DNA of 64,000 bases, from contig NZ_JAUSZR010000001.1 of the NCBI RefSeq assembly GCF_030817835.1, positions 1,860,001-1,924,000 of the forward strand, given 5' to 3'. Shown here piece after piece: positions 53,070-62,704 of the stretch (its first letter is position 1; each line of letters opens with the position of its first letter). The notes beneath the pieces were generated by a model, which made no database searches, had not been told where the DNA came from, and saw nothing but the letters and a program-made list of their open reading frames with translations. The DNA is from Pseudarthrobacter sp. W1I19 (lineage in GTDB: Bacteria; Actinomycetota; Actinomycetes; Actinomycetales; Micrococcaceae). The position numbers and the translations under genes were made by a program.

Positions 53070-55217
53070 GTGGTTGCTGATGACGCGGCGCAACCGTTAC
53101 TGGACCTGCCGGCGGCCGTGCAGCCGTCCTTGCTGCAGGGGTTCCCGGACCGGAAACAGCAGGCCGGGCCGAAGTTCGCAGGCCACCTGCCGGTGGCCCG
53201 CGTCCTGGTGGAGTCCTCCCTGCCCCATCTGGACCGGCCGTTCGATTACGGTGTCCCGGCAACCCTCGACAATGAGGCGCAGCCCGGGGTTCGGGTCAAG
53301 GTCAAGTTCAACGGCCAGGACCTTAGCGGCTTCATCATCGAGCGGGTGGCGGAGTCCGACGCCGGCCACAGCCTCCTGCCGCTGGCCAAGGTGGTTTCCC
53401 CGGTTCCCGTCCTCACGCCGGACATACGGGACCTCGCCACCGCTGTTGCTGCGCGTTATGCCGGAACGGTATCTGATGTCCTGCGTGTCGCAGTCCCGCC
53501 CCGGGTTGCCCGGCTGGAGAAGACCTTTCCTGCCGTTAACGAATCCGGCGGCACCCAGGAACCAGCGGCTGAGGCGGCCGTGCGCCAGCCAGGTAATACC
53601 GGTGCTGACGCTGCCGGTCACTCCGCCTGGGCTGACTACCGCAACGGCCCGGCATTCCTGCGCCACCTGGGTGAAGGCGGCGCCCCCCGGGCTGTACTGA
53701 ACCCGCTCCGGGGCTTCGGCCCCTCGGGCTGGCCCCGGTTGCTGGCCCAGGCAGTAGCCGCAGCCTTTGAATCCGGCCGGGGCGCCCTGGTGGTGGTACC
53801 GGACAACCGCGACCTTGACCTTCTGGAGGACGCGGTGAAGGGCCTGCTGCCCGAAGATGCCGTAGCACGCCTGACGGCAGAGGACGGCCCTACTCCCCGC
53901 TACCAGAATTTCCTGGATCTCCTTGCCGGGACGGCCCGTGTGGCCATTGGCACCAGGTCGGCTGCCTACGCACCGGTAAAGGACCTGGGCCTCGTTGTCT
54001 GTTGGGATGATGGCGACGACCTCCACATCGAGCAACGCGCACCCTATGCCCATGCCCGTGAGGTCCTGCTCCTGCGCGCCGAGCAGGCAGGTGCCGCGTG
54101 CCTCCTGGCCGGCCACACGCGGAGCACTGAAGTCCAGCGGCTTGTGGAATCGGGCTGGGTGCTTCCCGTCGAGGCTGATCGGACAGTTGTCCGCCGGACG
54201 GTCCCGAGGGTTGTGAACACCGCTGACAGCTTCGAACAGGAACGGGACCCGCTGGCCAGGGTTGCCCGGCTGCCAGGCGCTGCGTGGCGTGCTGCCAAAG
54301 AAGGACTCGAACGCGGGCCTGTCCTGGTGCAGGTGGCCCGCGCAGGCTACGTGCCCTCGCTCGCGTGCGAAACCTGCCGGGAGCCCGCCCGTTGCGGAAC
54401 CTGCCAGGGGCCCCTGGCGCTTGCCGGCGGCGGTTCCGCCGTGCCGCAGTGCCTGTGGTGCTCCACCCCGGCACTTGACTGGGGCTGCTCCCACTGCGGC
54501 GGCCGGAGGCTCCGCAAGGGTGCTACCGGTGTAATGCGGACGGCCGAGGAACTGGGCCGCGGTTTCCCTGGAAAAACGGTGATCACGTCCTCCGGGGACC
54601 ACGTCAAAGCAAGCGTAGGCCCGGCTAAGTCCCTGGTAGTGGCTACCGTGGGCGCCGAGCCGGTGGCCGAGGGCGGCTACGCGGCGGCTCTGCTCCTGGA
54701 CGGCGATTCGCTGCTGCGGCGGGAAAACCTGCGCGCCGGTGAGGACACGGTGCGCCGCTGGTTCAATGCCGCCGCCCTGGTGCGGCCGGCGTCCGATCAC
54801 GGGCTCGTTGTCATCACGGCCTCGGAGACGTCCGCTGTGGGTGCCCTGCTCCGGTGGGATCCTCCAGGTTACGCCCGCCGGGAACTGTCCCTTCGCGTGG
54901 AACTGCAACTGCCGCCCGCGGTACGGATCGCCTCGGTCACCGGCCCCCGGGCCGCCGTCGACCACTTCACCGCTGCAGCGGCGGCGCAGCTGCAACCTGC
55001 GGGGATCAGCTTGCGCACCGCCGGGCCTGCCCCTGTGCTCCTTAGCGGTCCCCCCTCGTCACGCCGGGTGGGGGAGGACGTCCGCACCCTGCTGTTTTTC
55101 CCGTACGCCCAGGCAGCAGCCGTAACGCGCGTCCTGCGTGCAACGAGGGCAGCGACGGCCGCAAAGCGGAGCGCGGAACCCGTCCAGCTTCGGCTCGACG
55201 GCGTGGACGTGCTTTAG
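53070..55217 (+). CDS. priA: Primosomal protein N' (PriA), predicted to lack helicase activity
   Basis: PriA restarts replication at collapsed forks. The 715-residue product has the N-terminal DNA-binding domain (ARVLVESSLPHLDRPFDYGVP) and zinc-binding cysteine pairs (CETC, CGTC, CLWC, CSHC). However, the expected Walker A GTGKT-type loop is replaced by LNPLRGFGPSGWPRLLAQA. The DEEH box is replaced by CWDDGDDLH. This matches actinobacterial PriA proteins thought to be structural rather than helicase-active. The start is GTG 53070, eight bases after CGGAGG; a GTG at 53061 overlaps that site. Confidence 0.93.
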   Translation: MVADDAAQPLLDLPAAVQPSLLQGFPDRKQQAGPKFAGHLPVARVLVESSLPHLDRPFDYGVPATLDNEAQPGVRVKVKFNGQDLSGFIIERVAESDAGHSLLPLAKVVSPVPVLTPDIRDLATAVAARYAGTVSDVLRVAVPPRVARLEKTFPAVNESGGTQEPAAEAAVRQPGNTGADAAGHSAWADYRNGPAFLRHLGEGGAPRAVLNPLRGFGPSGWPRLLAQAVAAAFESGRGALVVVPDNRDLDLLEDAVKGLLPEDAVARLTAEDGPTPRYQNFLDLLAGTARVAIGTRSAAYAPVKDLGLVVCWDDGDDLHIEQRAPYAHAREVLLLRAEQAGAACLLAGHTRSTEVQRLVESGWVLPVEADRTVVRRTVPRVVNTADSFEQERDPLARVARLPGAAWRAAKEGLERGPVLVQVARAGYVPSLACETCREPARCGTCQGPLALAGGGSAVPQCLWCSTPALDWGCSHCGGRRLRKGATGVMRTAEELGRGFPGKTVITSSGDHVKASVGPAKSLVVATVGAEPVAEGGYAAALLLDGDSLLRRENLRAGEDTVRRWFNAAALVRPASDHGLVVITASETSAVGALLRWDPPGYARRELSLRVELQLPPAVRIASVTGPRAAVDHFTAAAAAQLQPAGISLRTAGPAPVLLSGPPSSRRVGEDVRTLLFFPYAQAAAVTRVLRATRAATAAKRSAEPVQLRLDGVDVL

Positions 55218-55228
55218 CAGCGGCTCTG

Positions 55229-56332
55229 CTACTTCCCGCCGCCGCGCTGTTGCGTTTTGCCGCGGCGCAGGGCGACGATGTCGTGGGCTACGTCCACCAG
55301 CTGGCGCGCAGACGCGTCCCACGTGAACTCTCCCGCACGGGCCAGGGAGTGCCGCGACGCTTCTTCCCACCGTTCCCGGTCCTGCAGTCCCATAACCGCT
55401 GCCGCGAACTGCTCCGGCGAGGCCGGATCAACATAGCTCGCTGCGTCACCGCCCACTTCCCGGAAGATGGGGATGTCACTGGCGATGACGGGTGTGCCCA
55501 GGGCCATGGCTTCTACCAGCGGCAGTCCGTACCCCTCAGCCCGGGAGAGGCTCACCAGCGCCGTGGCAGTGGACAGGAACTTCGCGTATTGCTCGTCCGT
55601 CACACCGTTGTGGAACACCACGTGTGCTCCGGCCGGAACGAGCTTTTCCAACTCGACGCGGCGTTGCGGGGTGATCCGGCTCAGAAGGTGAAGCGTGTAG
55701 CCGGGAAGGGCAGCCATCCCGGCCACCATGGTCTCCACATTTTTGTAGGGCATAAAGGACCCCATGTAGACGATCGACGGTTCCGCGCCCGCTTCCGGTG
55801 CGCGTGGTTCCGCGGCCGGCTGGGGTGCGTTGCCGATGATCCTGACCGGACGCCGGGTCAGTCGGTACTTGGCCATCAGGGCTTCGGTGGTCCGGCTGAC
55901 AGTGGCCACGGCATCGGCCCGGTTGAGGAGGAGCCGCTGCGGCCAGAAGGCCTTGTGGTACAGCCGCCACAGCACCCGGACCGGGGCGGGCAGGAAACCC
56001 GGCGGTGCAGGATGCTCATAGTAGATGAGGTCATGCAGCGTCAGGACCAGCCCATATTTCCGGCCCCAGGTGCCCATTGTCTGCATCGGGCAGACCACCA
56101 CGTCCGCGCCCAGCGGGTTCACCTTGCGGGCCACAAACAGTTCGGCGGGGGAGAGGGGACTGTTGATCAGCGTGTAGGGAACATCCGGCAGGAGGGCCAG
56201 CTGCCGGAGGTCAGAGATCAGCATGGAAACATCTGCGATTTTGGCGGTTGCCTCAATCAGGCTGGCGCCGTAACGGCTGATGCCGTCGTGGTGGTCGGTC
56301 CTGGTGAAACGTGCATCAATGAGTATCTTCAC
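55229..56332 (-). CDS. Glycosyltransferase family 4 protein
   Basis: The 367-residue product is a GT-B glycosyltransferase. The N-terminal domain starts KILIDARFTRTDHHDGISRYGASL, where the Gly-Ile-Ser-Arg-Tyr pattern is typical of GT4 acceptor sites. The C-terminal donor domain has YMGSFMPYKNVETMV and the E-x7-E motif in SRAEGYGLPLVEAMALGTPVIASD. Donor and acceptor are unknown. It starts at GTG 56332 and overlaps the upstream hydrolase gene by four bases. Confidence 0.9.
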   Translation of the reverse strand: MKILIDARFTRTDHHDGISRYGASLIEATAKIADVSMLISDLRQLALLPDVPYTLINSPLSPAELFVARKVNPLGADVVVCPMQTMGTWGRKYGLVLTLHDLIYYEHPAPPGFLPAPVRVLWRLYHKAFWPQRLLLNRADAVATVSRTTEALMAKYRLTRRPVRIIGNAPQPAAEPRAPEAGAEPSIVYMGSFMPYKNVETMVAGMAALPGYTLHLLSRITPQRRVELEKLVPAGAHVVFHNGVTDEQYAKFLSTATALVSLSRAEGYGLPLVEAMALGTPVIASDIPIFREVGGDAASYVDPASPEQFAAAVMGLQDRERWEEASRHSLARAGEFTWDASARQLVDVAHDIVALRRGKTQQRGGGK

Positions 56333-57258
56333 GCGGGATGGTCCTTCAGGAAGCTACGGATGTACCGGGCGGCGGGCTCCGGCGTTTCGTAGTGGATCAG
56401 GTGACCGACGCCCGGAATGACCTTAAGTTTGCCGCTGGGCAGCAGCTCAAGAAGCCGGTGCTGGTCAGGAAGCGTTGCAATTTCGTCCTTTTCACCGGCG
56501 ATGAGAAGCACGGGAAGCTGCAAGCGGGGCGCTACCTCGGCCACATGGCTGCTGACCGAGGCCGTGAAGGACTCCAGGAGGCTGTCCCGGCTGGCGAACG
56601 CGCTGAAGTACGCATGGTGCTGGCCGTGGATAAACCGCCGCAGTTCCGGGTCCCTCGTCTTGGCCATGGCCTCACTCATCGCCCGGACAATTAGCGGACT
56701 GCGCAGCAGGGCCTGCCCCAACGGGCGGGGAAGCCGGGCGGCCAGCTTGTAGTACAGCACCGCCAGCCTGGTCATGATGCCTTTTGGACCCTCAAGGGCC
56801 GGCGCCGCAATTGGATTGATGAGGATCAGGGGATGCACAGCATCGGGATGGGCTGCCACGAAGTGGGCTGTGATGATGGATCCGAAAGAGTGGCCCAGGA
56901 GCACGGTGTCCGGTCCCAGGCCCAGGGCGGCCATGAATTCCTTGATGAACGCCCCATAGCCGGCTACCGTGTGGCCGCCCGGCCCGAAGGCCTCCGAGCT
57001 GCCGAAACCCGGCAGGTCCGGCATGATGACGCGCATGTCGGGAAGCAGGTCGGCCACTCGCAGGAGTCCGTGGTGGTCACCGCGGAACCCGTGGATCACC
57101 AGGATGGTCCGGGTGTCCGGCAGCTCCTGTACGGGTTCATACGTCCAGAAAGCCACCTTGCCGCCGGCGAGCTGCACGGACGAGGCACGGGTGCGTCCGG
57201 CCAGATGCGGGCTGAAGTAGGCGGGCGCGGCGGACTGCCCTGAGTGTGTTGTTTTCAT
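56329..57258 (-). CDS. Alpha/beta hydrolase
   Basis: The 309-residue product has the alpha/beta-hydrolase oxyanion region VIHGFRGDHHG and the nucleophile elbow GHSFGS. The acid residue is in IAGEKDEIATLP and the catalytic histidine in GVGHLIHYETPEP. The substrate is unknown. I place the start at ATG 57258, with AGGA six bases upstream; a longer frame to 57351 lacks a ribosome binding site and overlaps the aldo/keto reductase gene. It lies between that gene and the glycosyltransferase gene in one operon. Confidence 0.88.
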   Translation of the reverse strand: MKTTHSGQSAAPAYFSPHLAGRTRASSVQLAGGKVAFWTYEPVQELPDTRTILVIHGFRGDHHGLLRVADLLPDMRVIMPDLPGFGSSEAFGPGGHTVAGYGAFIKEFMAALGLGPDTVLLGHSFGSIITAHFVAAHPDAVHPLILINPIAAPALEGPKGIMTRLAVLYYKLAARLPRPLGQALLRSPLIVRAMSEAMAKTRDPELRRFIHGQHHAYFSAFASRDSLLESFTASVSSHVAEVAPRLQLPVLLIAGEKDEIATLPDQHRLLELLPSGKLKVIPGVGHLIHYETPEPAARYIRSFLKDHPA

Positions 57259-57265
57259 GCAGGTC

Positions 57266-58135
57266 CTAGTTGACGTTGTCCGGGTGGGAGCCGGTGCGGT
57301 GTCCCCGGTCGAGCCCGGCGAGCGCTTCCATGTCCCGATCCGAAAGTTCAAAGCGGAAGATGTCCAGGTTCTCGCGGATGCGCGCCTCTGAACTGGCTTT
57401 GGGGATCGCGATGTTGCCCAGCTGGATGTGCCAGCGGAGGATCACCTGGGCGGCTGTCCGGCCATGTTCAGCGGCGCAGGCCTGGACCACGGGGTCGGCA
57501 AGCACGTGACCGCGCCCCAAGGGGCTCCACGCTTCGGTCCGGATGCCCAGGTCGTCGTGGATTTTCCGGAGTTCGTGCTGTTGAAGCCAGGGGTGAAGCT
57601 CGATCTGATTAACTGCAGGCGTTACTTCCGCCGCCTGCATCAGCCGGTCAAGGTGGGATGGCTGGAAATTGCTAACGCCGATGGCCCGGACCTTTCCTTC
57701 CCGGTAGAGCGTCTCCAGAGCCCGGTAGGTTTCCGGAAACAGTCCGCGCCTGGGGCAGGGCCAGTGGATGAGGTACATGTCCACGTAGTCCAGGCCCAGG
57801 TTGACCATTGAGTCATCGAAGGCCCGGAGGGTCGAATCGTAGCCGTGGTGGTCGTTCCACACCTTGGTGGTGACAAAGAGGTCTTCCCTGGCGGGGGCGG
57901 GAAAAAGCTCCCCGGAGCCGCCGCTGCCCCCCGACGCACCCAACAGGGAGCTGATACCGCGGGCCACACCGGATTCGTTGCCGTACATGGCGGCGGTGTC
58001 GAAATGCCTGTAGCCGGCATCGAGGGCCGTCGCTACGAGTCCCGCGGCGTCTGACGGCGGCACCTTATACAAGCCAAAGCCCAACTGGTCGATCAGCACG
58101 CCGTTGTTCAGGCTGATCCGCGGTGAGGTCCTCAT
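57266..58135 (-). CDS. Aldo/keto reductase
   Basis: The 289-residue NADPH-dependent oxidoreductase has the catalytic tetrad: D46 and Y51 in HFDTAAMYGNE, Lys in TTKVWN, and His in LIHWPCP. The cofactor tail IPKASSEARIRENLDIF is also present. An unusual Gly/Ser linker, LLGASGGSGGSGELF, sits between strands two and three. It is the first gene of a three-gene minus-strand operon with the hydrolase and glycosyltransferase. Confidence 0.93.
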   Translation of the reverse strand: MRTSPRISLNNGVLIDQLGFGLYKVPPSDAAGLVATALDAGYRHFDTAAMYGNESGVARGISSLLGASGGSGGSGELFPAPAREDLFVTTKVWNDHHGYDSTLRAFDDSMVNLGLDYVDMYLIHWPCPRRGLFPETYRALETLYREGKVRAIGVSNFQPSHLDRLMQAAEVTPAVNQIELHPWLQQHELRKIHDDLGIRTEAWSPLGRGHVLADPVVQACAAEHGRTAAQVILRWHIQLGNIAIPKASSEARIRENLDIFRFELSDRDMEALAGLDRGHRTGSHPDNVN

Positions 58136-58145
58136 AACCTTGACT

Positions 58146-59120
58146 CTACCTACTCGAGGTCGCCATGCCCTCCAGGTCCACGAGGCGGCGCGCGGTTGCC
58201 TCGTCGAGGATCAGGTCCGTCGCGAGGCCGGCTGCGAGGGCGCCTTTGAGGCCGTTGATTTTGGAGACCCCTGAAACCACGCAGATCCTGCGCCGGACCT
58301 GCCGGAGTTCGGAAAGGGCAGGGCCGGTGGACCGCTCATTCAGGACAATGCCGTCTGATGAACCGTCGCTGCGGAAGAAGACGGTGGCCACGTCGCCCAC
58401 CACATCCGAACCGGCCAGGATCTTAAGGTCGTTCTCGTCCAGGTAGCCGCCTGCGTAGACGTGGCTCGGGTAGTCCGCGTCAACCGAGCCGACGCCGAAG
58501 ATCGCGATGCTCATCTTGGCCTGGAGTGCGAGGATGCGCTGCACGCTGCGTTCATTCCACATCGCGGTTTTGGTGGCCGCGTGGTCAAAGAAGGCTGGAA
58601 CCGGAAACTGTTCCACGCGGGCTCCGTAGGCGCTGCCGAACCGGCGCATGATATCGCTGGCATACGTGATGCCCGTCGTGTGCATGTTGCCTGCGCCGTT
58701 CAGCTGCACAATCACGCTGTCGTGCGTGATCTTCCTGGTCAGGTGCCGGCTCACGGCGCTGAGCGTGGCGCCCCAGGCCACACCGATAATCGCGTTGGAA
58801 TCCACCAGGGGCCCGAACGTCCGCGCGGCCTGCATCGCCACGCGGTCCAGGGTTTCGGCTTCGTTGAGGGTTTCCACCACCGGGACAACGTGCACGTCAA
58901 CCCCGTACCTTCGGCGGATCAAGCTTTCCAGTTCCGGCGCAGTGTCCAGCGGATTGCGGATCTGGACCTGGACCAGGCCCGAATCCCGGGCAGAGGACAA
59001 CAGCCGGGAAACAGTGGATCGCGAGGTCCGCAGTTCCCGGGCGATGGCGTCCATCGTGAGGTCCTGCAGGTAATACATTTGTGCAGCCCGCAAAGCGTCC
59101 GCATGCCGGGAAGGATTCAC
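58146..59120 (-). CDS. SorC/DeoR-type sugar-binding transcriptional regulator
   Basis: The 324-residue product has an N-terminal helix-turn-helix (residues about 10-50; MDAIARELRTSRSTVSRLL) and a SorC-type sugar-phosphate-binding domain (GVAWGATLSAVSRHL, and GIVLNERSTG near the C-terminus). It is divergent from glpD-glpK, so glycerol 3-phosphate or a similar phosphate is a likely effector. I chose GTG 59120 with GGAG six bases upstream. Longer frames from 59132, 59171 or 59228 run into the palindrome and promoter region. Confidence 0.92.
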   Translation of the reverse strand: MNPSRHADALRAAQMYYLQDLTMDAIARELRTSRSTVSRLLSSARDSGLVQVQIRNPLDTAPELESLIRRRYGVDVHVVPVVETLNEAETLDRVAMQAARTFGPLVDSNAIIGVAWGATLSAVSRHLTRKITHDSVIVQLNGAGNMHTTGITYASDIMRRFGSAYGARVEQFPVPAFFDHAATKTAMWNERSVQRILALQAKMSIAIFGVGSVDADYPSHVYAGGYLDENDLKILAGSDVVGDVATVFFRSDGSSDGIVLNERSTGPALSELRQVRRRICVVSGVSKINGLKGALAAGLATDLILDEATARRLVDLEGMATSSR

Positions 59121-59134
59121 ACCGAACTCCATCC

Positions 59135-59148
59135 TGCACGTTTGTGCA
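59135..59148. promoter_or_regulatory. Putative operator for the SorC-type regulator
   Basis: TGCACGTTTGTGCA is a perfect dyad with five-base arms and a four-base spacer. It lies 15 bases upstream of the regulator start and six bases upstream of the glpD -35 box, so one bound dimer could affect both directions. Confidence 0.5.
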
Positions 59149-59154
59149 TAGTGC

Positions 59155-59184
59155 TTGACTCCATTTTCCATTACTCCAAACAAT
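59155..59184 (+). promoter_or_regulatory. Predicted glpD-glpK promoter
   Basis: TTGACT (59155-59160) and AACAAT (59179-59184) are separated by 18 bases in an AT-rich segment of the regulator-glpD intergenic region. The leader to the glpD start would be about 55 bases. Confidence 0.5.
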
Positions 59185-59246
59185 AGACGAGAACGGCGGC
59201 GCACCCGAGGGGTGGCCGCGCCACACAAAGCCCAAAGGGAGTCGTT

Positions 59247-61064
59247 TTGGGACCCAAGGATTCACCTGTCCATCCCTCCGCGCCGAAGCCTGGCCGCGAA
59301 CGCGCGTCGGTTCACAACTTGAGGCGGCGGCCCCACGCGAAAGTGCTGGTGGTCGGCGGCGGGATCAACGGCGTCGGAACTTTCCGGGATCTCGCCCTGC
59401 AGGGCGTGGACGTGGCACTCGTGGAGCGTGGGGACTACTGCCAGGGGGCCAGTGGGGCGTCCTCACACATGATCCATGGCGGCATCCGCTACCTGGAAAA
59501 CGGCGAATTCCGGCTGGTGCGGGAATCTGTAGTGGAACGCAACCGTCTGCTTCGGATCGCCCCCCACTACGTCAAGCCGCTGCAGACCACCATCCCCATC
59601 CTCAGCACCTTCTCCGGCATCCTCGCGGCCCCGCTGCGGTTCCTGACCCATAAGCAGCAAGGCAAACCCAAGGAACGCGGTGCATTCCTGATCAAGGTTG
59701 GCCTCAGCCTCTATGACTCCTTCTCCCGCGACGGCGGTTCCGTGCCGCGGCACCAGTTCCGGGGCCGCAAACGCGCCCTGGCTGAACTGCCCGCCCTGCG
59801 CCCGGACATTAAATACGCGGCCACATACTTTGATGCCTCAGTACACAACCCGGAGCGGCTCACCCTCGACGTCCTGCAGGACGGCGAGAGAGCGGGGCAG
59901 GTCTCCGGCGCCGGCACTACGCAGGGCAGTACCGCCCGCGCCAGCAATTACCTGTCGCTGAAATCCCTGACGGGCGAACCCAACCGCGGCACCGGCACCG
60001 GCAGCACGGCCCGGCTGCATGATGAGCTGACAGGTGAGGAGTTCGACTTCACCGCTGATGTCATTGTCAATACCACGGGAGCGTGGGTGGACCTGACAAA
60101 CGAGGCCATGGGAACCGCCTCTGCCTTTATGGGCGGCACGAAGGGATCACACATTGTCCTGGACCATCCAGTACTGCTCGACGCCTGCCGTGGACGCGAA
60201 ATCTTCTTCGAACACACCGATGGCCGGATCGTCCTCATCTACCCGATGGGGGACCGCGTCCTGGTCGGAACCACCGACGTGGATGCGGACATGCGCCAGG
60301 CCGCCGTCTGCACCGATGAAGAGATCGATTACTTCTTCGAACTGATCGGCCACGTGTTTCCGGACATTCCCGTCAGCCATGAACAGATCGTCTACACCTT
60401 CTCAGGTGTGCGGCCCCTGCCCCGGCACGATGCGACCCAGCCCGGGTTCGTTTCCCGGGACTACCGGATTGAGCGCCGCGGCCCGGCCGGGCCGGAATCC
60501 GGTGCGGGCGCCGTCGTGCTCAGCCTCGTGGGGGGAAAATGGACCACCTTCCGCGCCCTCGCGGAGCATCTGACCAACGATGTCCTCGCGGAGCTCGGCA
60601 TGCAGCGCAAGGTGTCGACGGCGCAACTGGCCATCGGCGGCGGCGCAGGCTTCCCCGCTGACGACGCCCGCGTGCAGAAATGGATCAAGCAGCACATGGT
60701 TCCCGGCCGGGACGCTGACCGCACCGCCGGCCTGCTGACCCGCTATGGAACGCGGGCTGAGACCGTGATTGACTACCTCGATGCCGCGCCCGACCACCTG
60801 CTCCACTCCACCCGGGAACTGAGCGTCCGGGAACTGGAATTCATGGCAGCCCATGAGCAACTGGGACACCTTGCCGACGTCCTGATCCGCCGGACGTCGC
60901 TGGCTTTCCGTGGCCTCGTCACAGGCGAACTGCTGAACGAGGTGGCAGAGGTGCTGGCCGTTCCGCTCGGCTGGGACGCCACAGCCCGCGCCGCCGAGAT
61001 CCGGCACGCGCAGGACGTGCTGCAGCGGTTCCATCGCGTGGAAATCAACAGCCTGGTCGCCTAG
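59247..61064 (+). CDS. glpD: Glycerol-3-phosphate dehydrogenase/oxidase, FAD-dependent
   Basis: This membrane-associated flavoenzyme oxidises glycerol 3-phosphate to dihydroxyacetone phosphate. The 605-residue product has the FAD-binding motif [35 protein letters not shown], and [30 protein letters not shown] follows near residue 430, and the C-terminal domain is helical. The start is TTG 59247 with AAAGGGAG six bases upstream. About 30 residues of basic leader precede the FAD motif. Confidence 0.95.
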   Translation: MGPKDSPVHPSAPKPGRERASVHNLRRRPHAKVLVVGGGINGVGTFRDLALQGVDVALVERGDYCQGASGASSHMIHGGIRYLENGEFRLVRESVVERNRLLRIAPHYVKPLQTTIPILSTFSGILAAPLRFLTHKQQGKPKERGAFLIKVGLSLYDSFSRDGGSVPRHQFRGRKRALAELPALRPDIKYAATYFDASVHNPERLTLDVLQDGERAGQVSGAGTTQGSTARASNYLSLKSLTGEPNRGTGTGSTARLHDELTGEEFDFTADVIVNTTGAWVDLTNEAMGTASAFMGGTKGSHIVLDHPVLLDACRGREIFFEHTDGRIVLIYPMGDRVLVGTTDVDADMRQAAVCTDEEIDYFFELIGHVFPDIPVSHEQIVYTFSGVRPLPRHDATQPGFVSRDYRIERRGPAGPESGAGAVVLSLVGGKWTTFRALAEHLTNDVLAELGMQRKVSTAQLAIGGGAGFPADDARVQKWIKQHMVPGRDADRTAGLLTRYGTRAETVIDYLDAAPDHLLHSTRELSVRELEFMAAHEQLGHLADVLIRRTSLAFRGLVTGELLNEVAEVLAVPLGWDATARAAEIRHAQDVLQRFHRVEINSLVA

Positions 61065-61161
61065 GGGCCCAACGCGCCGGGGCCCCTCTGCAGGGTCCCG
61101 GATGCGATCATTGCAGGGACGGGCGCTGCTCAACAGCCGCCACCAAGACAAGGACGTCACA

Positions 61162-62676
61162 TTGAACGAGTACGTACTGGCCCTCGACCAGGGAACCACC
61201 AGCACCCGCGCCATCATTTTCAACCACAGCGGCGCCATCGTCTCCTCCGGACAGATGGAGCACGAACAGATCTTCCCAAAGGCCGGGTGGGTGGAGCACA
61301 ACCCGGCCGAAATCTGGAATAACACCCGTGAGGTCATCGCCTCCGCCCTCTCCAAGGCGAACCTGACACGGCACGATATTGCCGCCGTCGGAATCACCAA
61401 CCAGCGTGAAACCGCCGTGGTGTGGGACAAAACCACGGGCGAGGCTGTTTACAACGCCATCGTGTGGCAGGACACGCGGACCCAGGACATCGTGGACGAG
61501 CTGGCCAGGGACGGCGGCGCGGACCGCTTCAAGCAGAAAGTGGGCCTGCCGCTGGCAACCTACTTCTCGGGAACCAAGATCAAGTGGATCCTGGACAACG
61601 TGGACGGCGCCAGGGAGAAAGCCGAAGCCGGGAACCTGGTGTTCGGCAACACCGACGCCTGGGTCCTTTGGAACCTTACCGGCGGCGTGGACGGCGGCGT
61701 CCACGTCACCGATGTGACCAATGCCTCCCGCACCCTGTTTATGGACCTGGAGACCCTGCAGTGGGATGACGAGATACTGGGGATCTTCGGCGTTCCGCGG
61801 TCCCTGATGCCGGACATCAGGTCTTCCTCGGAGGTCTACGGCACGGTCCACACCTCGCAGCTGCTGCGCGAGGTCCCCGTGGCCGGCATCCTCGGCGACC
61901 AGCAGGCAGCAACCTTCGGGCAGGCAGCGTTCCAAACCGGCGAAGCGAAGAACACCTACGGGACAGGCTGCTTCCTGATCTTCAACACCGGCGAGGAAAT
62001 TGTCCACTCCAAGAACGGGCTCCTGACCACCGTCGGCTACAAACTGGGAGATGCCGCACCGCACTACGCCCTGGAAGGCTCCATCGCCGTCACCGGCTCG
62101 CTGATCCAGTGGCTGCGCGACAACCTGGGCATGATCAGCAGCGCGCCCGAAGTCGAAACCCTCGCCGCATCCGTGAAGGACAACGGCGGCGTGTATATCG
62201 TCCCGGCCTTCTCCGGACTCTTCGCGCCGTACTGGCGTCCGGATGCCCGCGGTGCAATCGTGGGCCTCACCCGGTTCGTCAACAAGAACCACATCGCCCG
62301 CGCTGCGCTCGAAGCCACCGCCTTCCAGACCCGCGAGGTGCTTGACGCCGTCAACGCGGACTCCGGTGTTCCGCTCTCCGAATTGAAGGTCGACGGCGGC
62401 ATGGTGGCCAACGATGCGCTCATGCAGTTCCAGGCGGACATCCTTGGCGTGCCGGTGATCCGGCCGAAGGTGGTCGAGACCACGGCCCTCGGAGCCGCCT
62501 ACGCTGCCGGCCTTGCCGTGGACTTCTGGAAGGACCTCGGCGAGCTGTCAGCCAACTGGTCCGAGGACAAGCGCTGGGAGCCACAGATGGACCAGGCGGA
62601 GCAGGACCGCCAGATGCGGCTCTGGAAGAAGGCAGTCACCAAGTCCATGGACTGGGTGGACGAGGACGTGCACTAG
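61162..62676 (+). CDS. glpK: Glycerol kinase
   Basis: This enzyme phosphorylates glycerol to glycerol 3-phosphate, the substrate of GlpD. The 504-residue FGGY-family product has [15 protein letters not shown] and [15 protein letters not shown]. It also has [14 protein letters not shown] and [26 protein letters not shown]. The start is TTG 61162 with AAGGA upstream; the longer frame from 61102 is not conserved. No glpF facilitator gene separates it from glpD, unlike many relatives. Confidence 0.96.
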   Translation: MNEYVLALDQGTTSTRAIIFNHSGAIVSSGQMEHEQIFPKAGWVEHNPAEIWNNTREVIASALSKANLTRHDIAAVGITNQRETAVVWDKTTGEAVYNAIVWQDTRTQDIVDELARDGGADRFKQKVGLPLATYFSGTKIKWILDNVDGAREKAEAGNLVFGNTDAWVLWNLTGGVDGGVHVTDVTNASRTLFMDLETLQWDDEILGIFGVPRSLMPDIRSSSEVYGTVHTSQLLREVPVAGILGDQQAATFGQAAFQTGEAKNTYGTGCFLIFNTGEEIVHSKNGLLTTVGYKLGDAAPHYALEGSIAVTGSLIQWLRDNLGMISSAPEVETLAASVKDNGGVYIVPAFSGLFAPYWRPDARGAIVGLTRFVNKNHIARAALEATAFQTREVLDAVNADSGVPLSELKVDGGMVANDALMQFQADILGVPVIRPKVVETTALGAAYAAGLAVDFWKDLGELSANWSEDKRWEPQMDQAEQDRQMRLWKKAVTKSMDWVDEDVH

Positions 62677-62704
62677 CCTCTTTGCGGTTTTGGCGCCCGT
62701 CGCG

